DNA of 64,000 nt from Devosia rhizoryzae (GTDB lineage Bacteria > Pseudomonadota > Alphaproteobacteria > Rhizobiales > Devosiaceae), in contig NZ_CP068046.1 in NCBI RefSeq assembly GCF_016698665.1, forward strand, positions 3,038,001-3,102,000, read 5' to 3'. This document shows positions 8,344 through 18,214 of this stretch, piece after piece; within the stretch, counting starts at the first letter, position 1, and each line of letters starts with the position of its first letter. The notes beneath the pieces are model-generated. The model was not told the origin of the DNA. It ran no database searches and saw nothing but the letters and a program-made list of their open reading frames with translations. The position numbers were made by a program, and so were the translations under genes.

Positions 8344-9309
8344 ATGCAGACTGCAAGCTGGGACGACATAGAGAAAGACGTGAAACTGGGGAGCTTCCTC
8401 ATCACCGTGGCGGCGCAGAGCCTGGTTGGCGATCGTACCGTCGTGTCCAAAGGGATAGGGAAGGCTGCGCTGGGGAGTGCGTACGACCCTACCCGCTCGG
8501 CCGCATCTCAGGCAGACGAACTTTCCGACATCGAGCAGTTCGATGCGAAGGACACTCATTTCTGGAAGACGGCGAAGGCGTGTTTCGATTTCGTCCACGA
8601 CGAAACCCCGCTCGACAAGATCGACACCGGCGACTTCCAGTCCGACACCCTCAATTGGATGACCTACTTCCTCTCGGCCATACCGCGGGACTCCTATGCG
8701 ACGTCGTTGAGCGAGTACGCCAACCGCTTCCAGGAACGTCGGGACCGCGGCGACGAGGCGCCACTTCCGGGTTTGCACTTGGCGGCTGCCGCAAAGGCCA
8801 ATCTTGCCGACTACCTTCAAAGCTTTCCTCGAAACTCGAAGCTGGAGTTGGGCTTCGCCCCTTTCGAGATTGCGGCGCTGGCCGGCATGAACATTTCGTC
8901 CGTGCGGAACTTCGTCGGGCCAGGAGGCACCAAGCCGATCCGATCGATGCCGTCTGAGTTGAAGCTGGGCGTGTACGGCGATCCGCTCGACACTTTGGAG
9001 TGGCTGGCAGGACGCCGAAACTTCAATGCTGGCAGCTTGAGCGCCGATTGGCCGACATGGGCAGCGGAACGCGCCAATACCATCGACGACGTCGGCGCAC
9101 TGCTCGGCATCTATGCGTGGACCAACAGGATCACCACCGATGTCCTTGCGCAGCGCAGCGGCCTGCCAGTGGAAGTGATCAAGAAGTGGACGCGCGGCGA
9201 TATCGGCACGATCGACGACGCCGCAGCGCTGGCCGGTGCCGCCGGCATAGATCCTGACATCTACACCGATCTGGTTGTGCGCCACAGCGGCGCCACGGCC
9301 CGAATCTGA
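8344..9309 (+). CDS. Unrecognised protein with probable HTH, candidate regulator
   Basis: 321 residues from ATG 8344, preceded by GAGGG at five bases spacing; a GTG at 8332 is less good. No family recognised. Around residues 175-200 a stretch FEIAALAGMNISSVRNFV has the look of a helix-turn-helix, and later RSGLPVEVIKKWTRGDI is a second helix-turn-helix-like segment. The N-terminal half is acidic and helical. It is transcribed away from the FtsH-like protease, with a palindromic operator-like site just before it, and is followed after 15 bases by a second small gene, so the pair is probably one operon. DNA binding is inference. Confidence 0.7.
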   Translation: MQTASWDDIEKDVKLGSFLITVAAQSLVGDRTVVSKGIGKAALGSAYDPTRSAASQADELSDIEQFDAKDTHFWKTAKACFDFVHDETPLDKIDTGDFQSDTLNWMTYFLSAIPRDSYATSLSEYANRFQERRDRGDEAPLPGLHLAAAAKANLADYLQSFPRNSKLELGFAPFEIAALAGMNISSVRNFVGPGGTKPIRSMPSELKLGVYGDPLDTLEWLAGRRNFNAGSLSADWPTWAAERANTIDDVGALLGIYAWTNRITTDVLAQRSGLPVEVIKKWTRGDIGTIDDAAALAGAAGIDPDIYTDLVVRHSGATARI

Positions 9310-9324
9310 AAAGGAGACCCTGCA

Positions 9325-9675
9325 ATGTCGACCATCAACAAGAGTCTCAATGCCGACATGCTGCGCGACCCGAGGTGGCAGCCGCATCCGGAGCGCGCCG
9401 CCGGCGGCACCAAGTACATCTCCACCTTCCATAACCGGCGCGGCGATGCCATTGCTCTCGATCTAGGGTCGGGTGGGAAGAATGCGGTCTGGGTCGCTGC
9501 GCACTTGGCGCCTGGCAGCCTGATCCCGGCAATCGAGCGGGAGCTCTATCCAGCAGACAAGCCTCGGAACTCGAACCTCAACGTGACGGAGTTGAAAGGC
9601 AAGGCGTTGATGCGATTGTTCCCGACGTCCTTGAGCCAGGCGCGGCAGCTCGTCGAGCACTTCGCTCAGCTTTGA
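9325..9675 (+). CDS. Small protein of unknown function, paired with the regulator
   Basis: 116 residues, with AGGAG eight bases before ATG 9325. Begins MSTINKSLNADMLRDPRW; contains a Gly/Asp-rich middle (LDLGSGGKNAVWVAAHL) and a basic C-terminal half. No signal peptide, membrane segment or metal motif. The L-D-L-G-S-G-G string recalls a methyltransferase glycine loop but nothing else of that fold is visible, so I do not call it one. It ends shortly before a strong terminator at 9760. Confidence 0.7.
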   Translation: MSTINKSLNADMLRDPRWQPHPERAAGGTKYISTFHNRRGDAIALDLGSGGKNAVWVAAHLAPGSLIPAIERELYPADKPRNSNLNVTELKGKALMRLFPTSLSQARQLVEHFAQL

Positions 9676-9759
9676 CCCATCCCTGGCCGGGGTGAAGGCT
9701 GGCGGCGGGGAAGACCGCATCTTTCTTTGTTTGTTGCACAGCCCCTAGAGGGCCACTTG

Positions 9760-9788
9760 CCCGGCCATTTCGGTGGCCGGGTCTTTTC
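9760..9788 (+). terminator. Rho-independent terminator
   Basis: CCCGGCCA at 9760-9767 pairs perfectly with TGGCCGGG at 9774-9781 around a six-base loop, followed by TCTTTTCT. It closes the two-gene operon that ends at 9675. The space from here to 9973 contains no other feature I can support. Confidence 0.85.
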
Positions 9789-9973
9789 TGTTTAGGACAA
9801 CATGCCAGGGGTTTACGTGCTCGTAATAGCTCGTCGGGAATAGCTTTTGGCTATATTCGCTGTAAGATATTGGAGGGTGAGAGAAATACTGCTTCTTGAG
9901 ATGCATCAGCTCACGCCCGAATAGATGGAGAACCGACTCTGACTCACGGGTCGGCAGGGCAGGGATTATACGA

Positions 9974-12900
9974 GTGAGCGGAATTGATCTTGGGGAGCTG
10001 GTCCAGACGAGGATCGAGAACCTACGTCCGAAACTGTTAGACCTTGGACGTCGTAATCCGCTGATCTCGACAAAGCTTACGCCGCGCACCAGCACGTTGG
10101 TGAGGGCAGTCGATACACTGCCCGAGATTATTCGATACAGCCTTACCAATCAGGTCTCTGTTCGCTTCGCTGCCTTGCCGCCACTAGAGGATGACCCCCT
10201 AGACGAGCAGGTGCCACGGTTTCAAGACGCGCTCTCGAGCGCACGTCTTTACGATGAGGATTATCTGCAAGCGCTCGATGCTGTGGATCCGAATGCCGAG
10301 GACAGCGCGGATGTCGTTCTGAAGATCGAGCGCGATCTCAAAGACCGGGTCAGGGCGTTGCTCAATATGCCGCCCAGGCAGAAGAAGACCGAACTCTCGC
10401 TGCAAGAACACGCGCTCATCAATGGGGTCAAGCCAGGCTGGGACTTGCCTGAGCCGGACAATGCACCGGAAGATGGCTACTCCACTCCCGAGTTGCAGAC
10501 GCTTCTGCTACCCGAAGACCTCGAGCGGAAGCTGAATGGTCTGATCGAGAAATTCCGCTCCTGGGAGCAGGAAACAGGCATAAACGTCCTGCACGTGGCC
10601 TTTGGCTTCCTAGAATGGCGTGAGCCAAATGGGTCGGAGTCTTCGTTCGCTCCGCTGGCACTTCTTCCGGTGAAATTGGAGAAGAAAAAGACCAAGGAAG
10701 GCGCTGAGTACTGGCTTCGGTCGGAGGGCGACGAGACCGAAACCAACTTCGTTTTGGGTGAGAAGCTTAGGCGCGAATTCAGTGTTGAACTGCCGAAATA
10801 CACTGGCGGCTCCATCGAAGAGTACTTCCAGGAGGTTGCAGCAGCCGCGCCATCGACGATGTTCTGGCGAGTGCGCCGGCAGATGGTCGTCGGCATTTTC
10901 CCGTCGGCTCGAATGGCGATGTATGTCGACCTGGACACGCAGCGTCGCAGCTTCTCCGACAACGAGGTGGTGGCAAGCCTGTTCGGTGGTTCGGGACCGG
11001 GTGGCGATACGCCTTTCGCCGACGAGCACAACGTGGATGACCCGGCGATCGAGGCAAAGGCGCCTTACCTTGTTCTCGACGCCGACTCTTCGCAGTTCAG
11101 CACGATCGTCGATGTTGCCGACGGCAAGAATCTCGCTGTCGAGGGCCCTCCAGGAACAGGCAAATCGCAAACCATCGTCAACACCATTGCGAACGCGTTG
11201 GCGCAGGGAAAAAAGGTCCTGTTCGTGGCCGAGAAGATGGCCGCCCTGGAAGTCGTGAAATCTCGCCTCGAAGCCATTGGTTTGGGAGAATTTCTGCTTC
11301 CGCTTCAGGCGGAGCGCTCTTCTCGTGAACAAGTCGTGGAGTCCGTTCGCGCGCGCATCGAGCTCTACGACACCACCGGACCTCGTGACTACGACAGTCG
11401 TCTGGACAAATTCAGAGAGGTGCGGAGGGAGATCGGCGAATACATCGAGGCGATCTCATCGCAGTTCGGGAAGACGGGCCTCAAGGTCTACGACATCCTC
11501 GGCAAGGGCATCGCCACCAATGAAGTCCTGCAGAGCGCGCCGAGGAAATTGCAGACTCCAACGTTTCCGAACGTTGAGGGCATGCATGTCGTCCAGATCG
11601 AGTCGGCTCTGGATAAGGCGAAATCGCTTGCCGCAGCTTGGCATGAGACTGGAGAGGTCGGCGATTATTGGGCCGGGCTCGAATGCATTCCGGCAGACCG
11701 CTTCGTGGCGATGGACCTTGTGCGCATGGCAGAGGACGCTTCAAGGCTCTTCTCTGATTTCGCGTCCAGCCAGCAATCGCTAGTCGAACTTGGCTTCGAG
11801 GCTGATCTAACTGGAGAACCCTTGGCGTCGGTTCACGTCATGCTTGAGGAACTGACATCGATTTCCGATCGGGCTGATCCTGAGTTCGTTTGTGCGGTTC
11901 TTGACCATCAACGAACAGCCCATCTGCAGGAATTCCTCGCAGAATGTAAGGCGGCCCGCGGCTATCGAGAGGGCCTTGAGCAAGCGGTACACGAACCCGA
12001 CTTGCCCAGCACGATAGACGCCCTGGGCAAATTGGCGGCCTTCAGCAGCGCAAATGATATAGCTTCTCTGAACGTCGAAGAGCTTGGTGAAGAAGTTTCG
12101 CGGCTGAGGAAGGTGCTCTCGGGCCTGTTGGAGGCGCACGGCAAGCTTGCCGAGTTCGTGCGCTATTGGTCGCCGGCTAGTTCGCTGCCAATCGATGTCA
12201 TTTCCCGCGCGGGCGTGATGGTCAGAGCGACTGATGCTGGCGCTCTTGCCTTGAGGAGCGAGTTGACGGCGGGGCCGGTCGGAGCAGGCCTTCTGGAACA
12301 GCTTTGCCGTCACGGCCGTGACCTGCAGACAGAGCGGGAGACCCTCGCCAAGCAGTTGAACACCTCCACAACCCTGGATGCAGCCGAACTGCGCACTCAC
12401 GCCAACGTCCTTTCAAAGGCAGGGGCATTGGCTTGGGTAACTGCTCCCTTCCGCAATGCCAAACGCGCCTATCTCGGCCTGAGTCAAAGGCCTGACTTCG
12501 ATAAGGACGAAGCGGCGAGATCGCTCCTGGCTTTGGCGAAATGGAAGGATGACGTCAGAGCATTCAGCGATGACATCCAAGCTCGAAACGTCTTCGGCTT
12601 GCAGTTCCGTGGTATCGACACCGATTTCTTCGCGTTCGAGCTGCTGGGCAATTTCTACAAGGCCGTGGACACAGCTTTCCCGGGCCCGGCCTTCAGAGAG
12701 ATCAGGGCGCTCCTCAAGACTGGCGACCTGGATCTGATCGCAACGATACCCGAAGTCAGTCTCGATGACCGGTCAGTGACATTCGGCCAGCTCGATCAGG
12801 AGGTGGCAAACCAGCGCCAGCAGATCGACCGCCTGGACCGCGTCATCACAGAGTTGCAAAGCCTGGTGGGCATCCTGAAGTCCCCTAGCAGCATTTCACC

Positions 12901-15900
12901 TGCCGCGCTGCCGGCGCTTCTCGAGGAGGCTCGGCAGTCCTCCGACCACCTTCAGCGCCTGGACGCACGGGAGGACATGTCGAAGCTGCTTGGGCAGCGC
13001 TTCAAAGGTCATCGCACGACCCGCGAGGTGTTTACCGCCGAGTTGTCGATGATCGATGCTCTGGATCGAGCAACGATTGGTCGAGACGGCGCCGTTGCTG
13101 CCGTACGTCAGCGTCGAGTCGCAGCTGCACGGGATGCCGCCAAGTCAGCGATTGACCTCGAGCTCAAGGCCAATGCCGCCTTGTCACTGCTTGTGACCAA
13201 GGCGGGTCGGACCCTTGCAGAAGACGTCTCGAAGCTTGGGACAAAGGAGGTTGCGCTCTATCTCGGCGAAGCCGCTCAGGACGAAGCCGGCATCTATGTG
13301 CATTCCCGGTTCGGCGTGGCTTGCGACGAAATGGACAAGCTCGGGCTTGGCTGGGTCCTGGATGAACTCGACGAGAACGGCATACCCATGACCGAACTGC
13401 CAGCTCTGCTGGAGGCGGTGATCTATCGAGCCATGGCCATGCGGGTCTACGATGTCCATGGGTCAAGGCTTGCGAAATATCCTGGCAAGAAGCTCGACGA
13501 GCTCCGGGCCACTCTGGCGCGCTTGGACACCGAGATCATCAAGCTGACCCGTCGGCAGCTTCGGGCCAACATTGCTCGATCTGCGAAACCGCCGGCTGGG
13601 AACTACGTTGGTCGAAAATCAGATCTGACGGAAATGGCGCTGCTTCAGAACGAGATGTCGAAGAAGCAGAAATTCCTGCCTGTCAGGGATCTGACCCGAC
13701 GAGCTGGTCGCGCACTGCTGGAACTGAAACCCTGCTGGATGATGTCGCCTCTAGCCGTGGCTCAATATCTGCCACGCGATGCTGTTTTCGACCTATGCAT
13801 AATCGATGAGGCGTCGCAGATGCCGCCTGAAGATGCCGTAGGTGCATTGTCGCGATCGAAGCAGGCAATGGTGGTGGGCGATACCAACCAGTTACCGCCA
13901 ACAAGCTTCTTCCGTAAGATGATCGAGGATGAGGACCTGGATGAAGACGAAACCGTCCTCGATGAATCGATCCTGGAGATGGCCAACGGCGTCTTCCGTC
14001 CTGCCCGTCGCTTGCGGTGGCACTACCGGTCAAAGCATTCGGCACTGATCCAGTTCTCTAACCAGCACATCTATGACAACGACCTGATCGTCTTCCCATC
14101 ACCGGCAGAAGGCCGCGACGACCTCGGTGTCTCGCTGGTCTCGGTCAACGGGAACTACAAGTCAGGGGTCAATCCCGATGAAGCCAAGGCGATGATCGAG
14201 GCCACCCTGCGCTTCATGCGGCAATATCCCGATAGATCCCTTGGTCTGGTCACGTTGAATCAGAAGCAGCGCGACCTGCTGCTCGAAGAATGGGCCCATC
14301 GCCTGGAGAAGGACGAGACCGCAACTGCCTATGTCGAAGCATGGGAGGAGAAGAACGATGGTCTTGAACGCTTCTTCATCAAGAACCTCGAGAACGTGCA
14401 GGGCGACGAGCGCGACGTGATCTTCATCGGCACTGTTTACGGCGCTGAAAAGGCTGGTGGACCGGTCATGCAGCGATTTGGGCCGATTTCAGGCTTGGCC
14501 GGCCGCCGCCGTCTCAACGTTCTGTTCTCGCGAGCCAAGCAGCAGATCGTGACCTTCTCATCGATGACCGCGGCGGACATCCGCGCAGAAGAGAGTGCCA
14601 ATCCCGGTGCTTTCATGCTCAAGCGTTGGCTCGAATATTCTGCAACTGGCATCCTTCATGCCGGCGAGAACAAGAACATGGAGCCAGACTCCGAGTTCGA
14701 GGTATTCGTCATCAAGCAGCTGCATTCGATGGGCTTCGTGCCGGTGCCACAGGTAGGCGTTGCTGGCTTCAGGATCGACATCGGGATCAAGCATCCGTCC
14801 TGGCCGCATGGTTTCATCATGGGCGTCGAATGCGATGGTGCTGCCTATCATTCCTCGAAATCGGCCCGCGACCGCGACCGTCTGCGCGAGCAGGTCCTAA
14901 ATGGGCTCGGTTGGAAACTGCACCGCATCTGGTCCACCGACTGGTTCAATGATCCCTCCAAGGAAGCAGGAAGGCTGAGACAGGCGGTCGAAGCGAGACT
15001 GGAAGAGCTCAAGAAGAAATCTGCGAGTGAAGCCTCTCGGCTCCAGGATCTGTTCCAGGCGCAGGCCCCGTCTCTCGCTGTTGCGCGAAACGACATCGAA
15101 GTTTCGGAGATCGTTCCGGCCGCGCCTGCACCGGCTCAACGGCCGGCAAAGACCACCCCACCTCCCAACGCCGTGGAAGTCGGCGACACGGTGCAGGTCA
15201 TTTATCTGCAAGGCGATCGCACTGACCGCGAAGTCACTTTGAGCAAATCCAGGAATGCCCCGGAACTGGGCATCGTCCATATCAGCGAACCTCTGGGCAT
15301 GGCTCTACTGGGCGCCGAAAAGGATGACGAGATAGAGGTCCTCGTTGGAGGCAGCATTCGCTTGGCCAAGGTTGGCGCCATACGAAAGGGCACGAGCGCT
15401 TCGTCGATGGAGTCCACCAAGAGCCCCGACATGCTTGTCTCGAGCCCTGTGGCGGCCGGCTCGGCACCAGCTATGCAGCAGGCTGAGCAGGCGGCGCATA
15501 GGTTGGATGCATCTACATTTTATGAAGCCAGCTATCGCCGCGTGCTCAAGCCCTACGCCTTGGATTTGATCGACCGGCTCGGTCCGATCACGTTCAGGCA
15601 CCTCAGCGAGATCATTGCGCGAGCACATGGCTTTCAACGAACGGGTCCCCAGATCAAGCAGCAGGTCTGGGCATCCGTGTCGAAAGACCGGAAGACCTCT
15701 CGCGACAGCAATGGCGAGACGACCTTTTGGCCTGCCGGTCAGTCGCCAGTGGAGCTGGTGCCGTTCAGAGGCGCCAAGGTTGGCGACCAGCTAAGAGATT
15801 GGGATTTCGTCCCCCAAGCCGAGAAGCTGGGCTTGGCAATGGCTGTGATAAGCAATGGCAGGGGAGACCTTGCTGGACACATGGCCTCTCACATAGGGCT

Positions 15901-15973
15901 CTCCCGACTGAAGCAGACCACACGAGTGGAGTTGGAATCTCTGCTCAAGGAAGCCAAACAGATGCGGCAATGA
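9974..15973 (+). CDS. Giant DUF4011-SF1 helicase-Vsr nuclease-DUF3320 protein (Hhe-type defence)
   Basis: 1999 residues from GTG 9974. Domains in order: an N-terminal DUF4011-type segment (LLDLGRRNPLIS); an SF1 helicase split by a long coiled-coil-rich insert, with Walker A EGPPGTGKS starting at residue 390 and Walker B CIIDEASQMPPED near 1275; a Vsr/MTES_1575-like endonuclease at about 1573-1680 with F-R-I-D-I-G and G-V-E-C-D-G; and a C-terminal DUF3320 region near 1850-1905. The domain order matches what I recall of the single-gene Hhe antiphage system; that match is from memory. It stands alone between two strong terminators, as expected for an autonomous defence gene. No damage is seen. 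Confidence 0.85.
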   Translation: MSGIDLGELVQTRIENLRPKLLDLGRRNPLISTKLTPRTSTLVRAVDTLPEIIRYSLTNQVSVRFAALPPLEDDPLDEQVPRFQDALSSARLYDEDYLQALDAVDPNAEDSADVVLKIERDLKDRVRALLNMPPRQKKTELSLQEHALINGVKPGWDLPEPDNAPEDGYSTPELQTLLLPEDLERKLNGLIEKFRSWEQETGINVLHVAFGFLEWREPNGSESSFAPLALLPVKLEKKKTKEGAEYWLRSEGDETETNFVLGEKLRREFSVELPKYTGGSIEEYFQEVAAAAPSTMFWRVRRQMVVGIFPSARMAMYVDLDTQRRSFSDNEVVASLFGGSGPGGDTPFADEHNVDDPAIEAKAPYLVLDADSSQFSTIVDVADGKNLAVEGPPGTGKSQTIVNTIANALAQGKKVLFVAEKMAALEVVKSRLEAIGLGEFLLPLQAERSSREQVVESVRARIELYDTTGPRDYDSRLDKFREVRREIGEYIEAISSQFGKTGLKVYDILGKGIATNEVLQSAPRKLQTPTFPNVEGMHVVQIESALDKAKSLAAAWHETGEVGDYWAGLECIPADRFVAMDLVRMAEDASRLFSDFASSQQSLVELGFEADLTGEPLASVHVMLEELTSISDRADPEFVCAVLDHQRTAHLQEFLAECKAARGYREGLEQAVHEPDLPSTIDALGKLAAFSSANDIASLNVEELGEEVSRLRKVLSGLLEAHGKLAEFVRYWSPASSLPIDVISRAGVMVRATDAGALALRSELTAGPVGAGLLEQLCRHGRDLQTERETLAKQLNTSTTLDAAELRTHANVLSKAGALAWVTAPFRNAKRAYLGLSQRPDFDKDEAARSLLALAKWKDDVRAFSDDIQARNVFGLQFRGIDTDFFAFELLGNFYKAVDTAFPGPAFREIRALLKTGDLDLIATIPEVSLDDRSVTFGQLDQEVANQRQQIDRLDRVITELQSLVGILKSPSSISPAALPALLEEARQSSDHLQRLDAREDMSKLLGQRFKGHRTTREVFTAELSMIDALDRATIGRDGAVAAVRQRRVAAARDAAKSAIDLELKANAALSLLVTKAGRTLAEDVSKLGTKEVALYLGEAAQDEAGIYVHSRFGVACDEMDKLGLGWVLDELDENGIPMTELPALLEAVIYRAMAMRVYDVHGSRLAKYPGKKLDELRATLARLDTEIIKLTRRQLRANIARSAKPPAGNYVGRKSDLTEMALLQNEMSKKQKFLPVRDLTRRAGRALLELKPCWMMSPLAVAQYLPRDAVFDLCIIDEASQMPPEDAVGALSRSKQAMVVGDTNQLPPTSFFRKMIEDEDLDEDETVLDESILEMANGVFRPARRLRWHYRSKHSALIQFSNQHIYDNDLIVFPSPAEGRDDLGVSLVSVNGNYKSGVNPDEAKAMIEATLRFMRQYPDRSLGLVTLNQKQRDLLLEEWAHRLEKDETATAYVEAWEEKNDGLERFFIKNLENVQGDERDVIFIGTVYGAEKAGGPVMQRFGPISGLAGRRRLNVLFSRAKQQIVTFSSMTAADIRAEESANPGAFMLKRWLEYSATGILHAGENKNMEPDSEFEVFVIKQLHSMGFVPVPQVGVAGFRIDIGIKHPSWPHGFIMGVECDGAAYHSSKSARDRDRLREQVLNGLGWKLHRIWSTDWFNDPSKEAGRLRQAVEARLEELKKKSASEASRLQDLFQAQAPSLAVARNDIEVSEIVPAAPAPAQRPAKTTPPPNAVEVGDTVQVIYLQGDRTDREVTLSKSRNAPELGIVHISEPLGMALLGAEKDDEIEVLVGGSIRLAKVGAIRKGTSASSMESTKSPDMLVSSPVAAGSAPAMQQAEQAAHRLDASTFYEASYRRVLKPYALDLIDRLGPITFRHLSEIIARAHGFQRTGPQIKQQVWASVSKDRKTSRDSNGETTFWPAGQSPVELVPFRGAKVGDQLRDWDFVPQAEKLGLAMAVISNGRGDLAGHMASHIGLSRLKQTTRVELESLLKEAKQMRQ

Positions 15974-16043
15974 TGAAGCTGTTCTGACTTGGTCTACACT
16001 GATCCACGGGGCAGGCAGAAGCCCGCTTGATGATCTCCGTTCC

Positions 16044-16085
16044 AAACATTGTTCCCAGCGATTGCAGTGGCTGGGAACAATGTTT
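16044..16085 (+). terminator. Strong 16-bp terminator after the giant helicase gene
   Basis: A perfect 16-bp inverted repeat (16044-16059 with 16070-16085) has a ten-base loop and ends in a short T-run. It lies 70 bases after the stop at 15973. Confidence 0.8.
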
Positions 16086-16095
16086 TTCAGCAAGG

Positions 16096-16182
16096 GTCAT
16101 CCCAAAGCCTCGGCAGGTTGCTGAGATGCTTAACCGAGATGGGCATCGCACGGTCTCGAGCGCCAAGTGGACCCGAGGTTGA
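16096..16182 (+). pseudogene. Short recombinase-like helix-turn-helix remnant
   Basis: Open stretch reading VIPKPRQVAEMLNRDGHRTV, ending in TGA at 16180-16182. The pattern resembles the C-terminal DNA-binding part of resolvase-type recombinases (x-L-N-x-x-G-x-x-T), but only about 29 codons remain. The rest of the gap to 16438 holds no gene I can support; a GTG-started frame at 16167-16370 lacks a ribosome-binding site. Confidence 0.3.
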
Positions 16183-16438
16183 CCTATTTCCTCTTGGGCC
16201 TCTTTTCCATGCCGACCGGAAAACTCGCGACCGTCGGTAGGCCGGCTGCATCCACGAGGTTGGGAAGCAGCGCACCACCGGCCTCCGGCTCAATGACCAT
16301 TGAGAGTATAGCTGCCAAGCTCTCTCATATCGGCAGAGTGGTGCTTTCGACCGAGAATGACGGCGACTGAAGCCGAACATGATTTGTCTATGACGCTAAA
16401 TCGGCCCCCAACTCCTTCAGACTCTGGCTGCTTGCCGA

Positions 16439-16816
16439 TCAATGACGCCCGTGCATCGCGCTATTGTCCTTTGGCCGTCCGCCTTGGCACCAATCGATGC
16501 AACCACCCTTGATCCAAAAGTGGCAACCGCATTCGTTCAATTGATGGACGGAGGGCAGCAGCGTGGGCCTGCGCCAGAAGTCGATGGCGACGGTCCATTT
16601 GGGACGTCGTAAGGGGTTCAGCGACAGGTTGATGGTGCGACCGCATCCGCCCGGGCAGGTGAGGCAGGCCCATTTCTCAACGTCGCCATCGCGCACGACA
16701 ACGAGTCTGCCTTGGGCGAGGCCAGCGTCGGACGGAAAGGTCGACGCCGTCTCGGCCAGGAAATCGAATTTCATCACGCCCAGGGCCCTGAGCAGTCTTG
16801 CCACGATCTTCCTCAT
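16439..16816 (-). CDS. DUF6527-type Cys-rich metal-binding protein of the ubiquitin-like operon
   Basis: 125 residues. After a short basic N-terminus come clustered metal-ligand cysteines: C51-x2-C54-x3-C58, then C96-x-C98-H-F-W-I and C106-x3-C110, with P-T-L-L-P-S-V between them. This is the pattern of the small DUF6527 proteins that accompany bacterial E1/E2/JAB operons. Its role is unknown; a zinc-binding scaffold or E3-like helper has been suggested for the group on context only. It starts two bases after the E1 gene ends and is the last gene of the leftward cluster. No gene follows on this strand before 15973. Confidence 0.82.
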   Translation of the reverse strand: MRKIVARLLRALGVMKFDFLAETASTFPSDAGLAQGRLVVVRDGDVEKWACLTCPGGCGRTINLSLNPLRRPKWTVAIDFWRRPTLLPSVHQLNECGCHFWIKGGCIDWCQGGRPKDNSAMHGRH

Positions 16817-16818
16817 CG

Positions 16819-18213
16819 TTAGCTCACCGCATCGAGGAACGGGACGACGTCGCCGGCGCCGCGAGAACCATCTGCGTTGCAGACTGGGCAGCCCTCCCGG
16901 GAGCCATGGGCGGTAAACCGTTCATCCCGTGCATGCCAGCGGCGGACCCGGTTGGGGACCATGCCGTCGTTGCCGTGGAAGCCCGTCAGCGCCGCTATCA
17001 TTTCGTTGACCGCCGTCGTCGCCATCTCCGTCGTGAAGGTGACCACCGCTGGTGCCGGGTCGCCGCCGCCCATCACATAGGCTTCCGCCTTGCGCTTCTG
17101 GAACTCGTCCGGCCGGCTCCGTTCGAGGTCCTCTTCGTTGGCCCGTGCAGCATTGACCACGCCCGAGCAGATCAGGCAGGGACGGCCGGGCAAGACGGTG
17201 GTGACGCGTCCATTTAGGTCGTTGCCGTGCGTTTCGCTGGCGGCGACCATCCGGAGGCCGACGTCGATCAGCGGGATGCCGTAGAAGTATGCCAATCGAT
17301 TGACGAAGATGCGGCCGGAATTGTCGTCGGTGCATCCGAACACGAAGTCGGCCGATTTCAGGGTGTCCCGGACCTCCTCCGACTTCACCCACGCCTGGCT
17401 GGTGACCACATGGCAGTCGACGCCCATGGCTTCGATCTCGCGCTTGAGGATGTCGACTTTGAGCATGCCGACGTCATGCCTGCGCGATCCGTGGACCCGG
17501 TTGAGGTTGCTCTCGGCAAGAGTGTCGTTGTCGATAAGGGAGATGCGGCCCACGCCCAACCGGGCAAGCAGCAGGGCGACCGGGCTGCCCGTGCCGCCGC
17601 AGCCGACGACGCAAACCCGCAACGAGCGCAAGGTCTCGTTGAACCGGTCGCCGAACAGCCGTCGCTGCCGGTCAAGGTGCGGCGCATCGAAGTCATCGCC
17701 GTTGGAGGCGTGGCGGAGGAAACGGCCACCAACGATCTGCACCGCATCGGCCAAAGTGTAGCCGTTGGCATCGGTCCACATACGGGCGCAGATCGATCCG
17801 TCGCCACCCAAGACAATGCTAACCAGGCCACGAACGCCCTTGAGGCTCGCGGTTCGGGCGAGCTCGCGCTCGTTGCGATCGTCCTGCTCCGAGAAGAAGG
17901 CATGGCTGCCGGGATGGGTGTGCACGATCGCAGGCACTTTTCCGGCGATCGTGGCATCACCGAGCAGGCGCATGAACCCTGTGGTGCTCCAGGTGACGTG
18001 GACCGGCGACGCGCTGATCCTGTCGGCGGCAGGGATGCCTACGACCCGGTGAGAGATCAGGCGCAGCCGAGGCTGCCCGGTCCAAGGGTCGGTGGCGATG
18101 TCGGAGGCGCCCAGCAGCATGTAGGCGGCGGCTTCCGGCGCATCGCGCGCCGGAAGCAAGGGACGCAGGAGGTCCATGTGCTGCTCGAGGACGGTGATGT
18201 CGAGGGCCACCAT
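16819..18213 (-). CDS. JAB deubiquitinase fused to a ThiF/E1-like activating enzyme
   Basis: 464 residues. N-terminal JAB/MPN+ domain with intact JAMM ligands H98-T-H100-P and S108-E-Q-D111; such enzymes release or process ubiquitin-like modifiers. C-terminal E1/ThiF domain with nucleotide loop G204-C-G-G-T-G-S210, D228-N-D and N236/R239. It also has a likely structural zinc site from C346-x2-C349 and C442-x2-C445; C294 in F-G-C-T-D-D is a candidate active-site cysteine. Start at ATG 18213, one base after the stop of the Ubl-E2 gene; the longer open frame upstream only overlays that gene. With the E2 fusion and DUF6527 it forms a complete activation-conjugation-removal set. Confidence 0.92.
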   Translation of the reverse strand: MVALDITVLEQHMDLLRPLLPARDAPEAAAYMLLGASDIATDPWTGQPRLRLISHRVVGIPAADRISASPVHVTWSTTGFMRLLGDATIAGKVPAIVHTHPGSHAFFSEQDDRNERELARTASLKGVRGLVSIVLGGDGSICARMWTDANGYTLADAVQIVGGRFLRHASNGDDFDAPHLDRQRRLFGDRFNETLRSLRVCVVGCGGTGSPVALLLARLGVGRISLIDNDTLAESNLNRVHGSRRHDVGMLKVDILKREIEAMGVDCHVVTSQAWVKSEEVRDTLKSADFVFGCTDDNSGRIFVNRLAYFYGIPLIDVGLRMVAASETHGNDLNGRVTTVLPGRPCLICSGVVNAARANEEDLERSRPDEFQKRKAEAYVMGGGDPAPAVVTFTTEMATTAVNEMIAALTGFHGNDGMVPNRVRRWHARDERFTAHGSREGCPVCNADGSRGAGDVVPFLDAVS

Positions 18214-18214
18214 C

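Noticed and set aside
8068..9432. 454-codon minus-strand frame
   Set aside because: Antisense to two rightward genes with good ribosome-binding sites; no motif and it spans the operator region.
9325..9675. Methyltransferase call from L-D-L-G-S-G-G
   Set aside because: Only 116 residues and no other Rossmann methyltransferase motif is visible.
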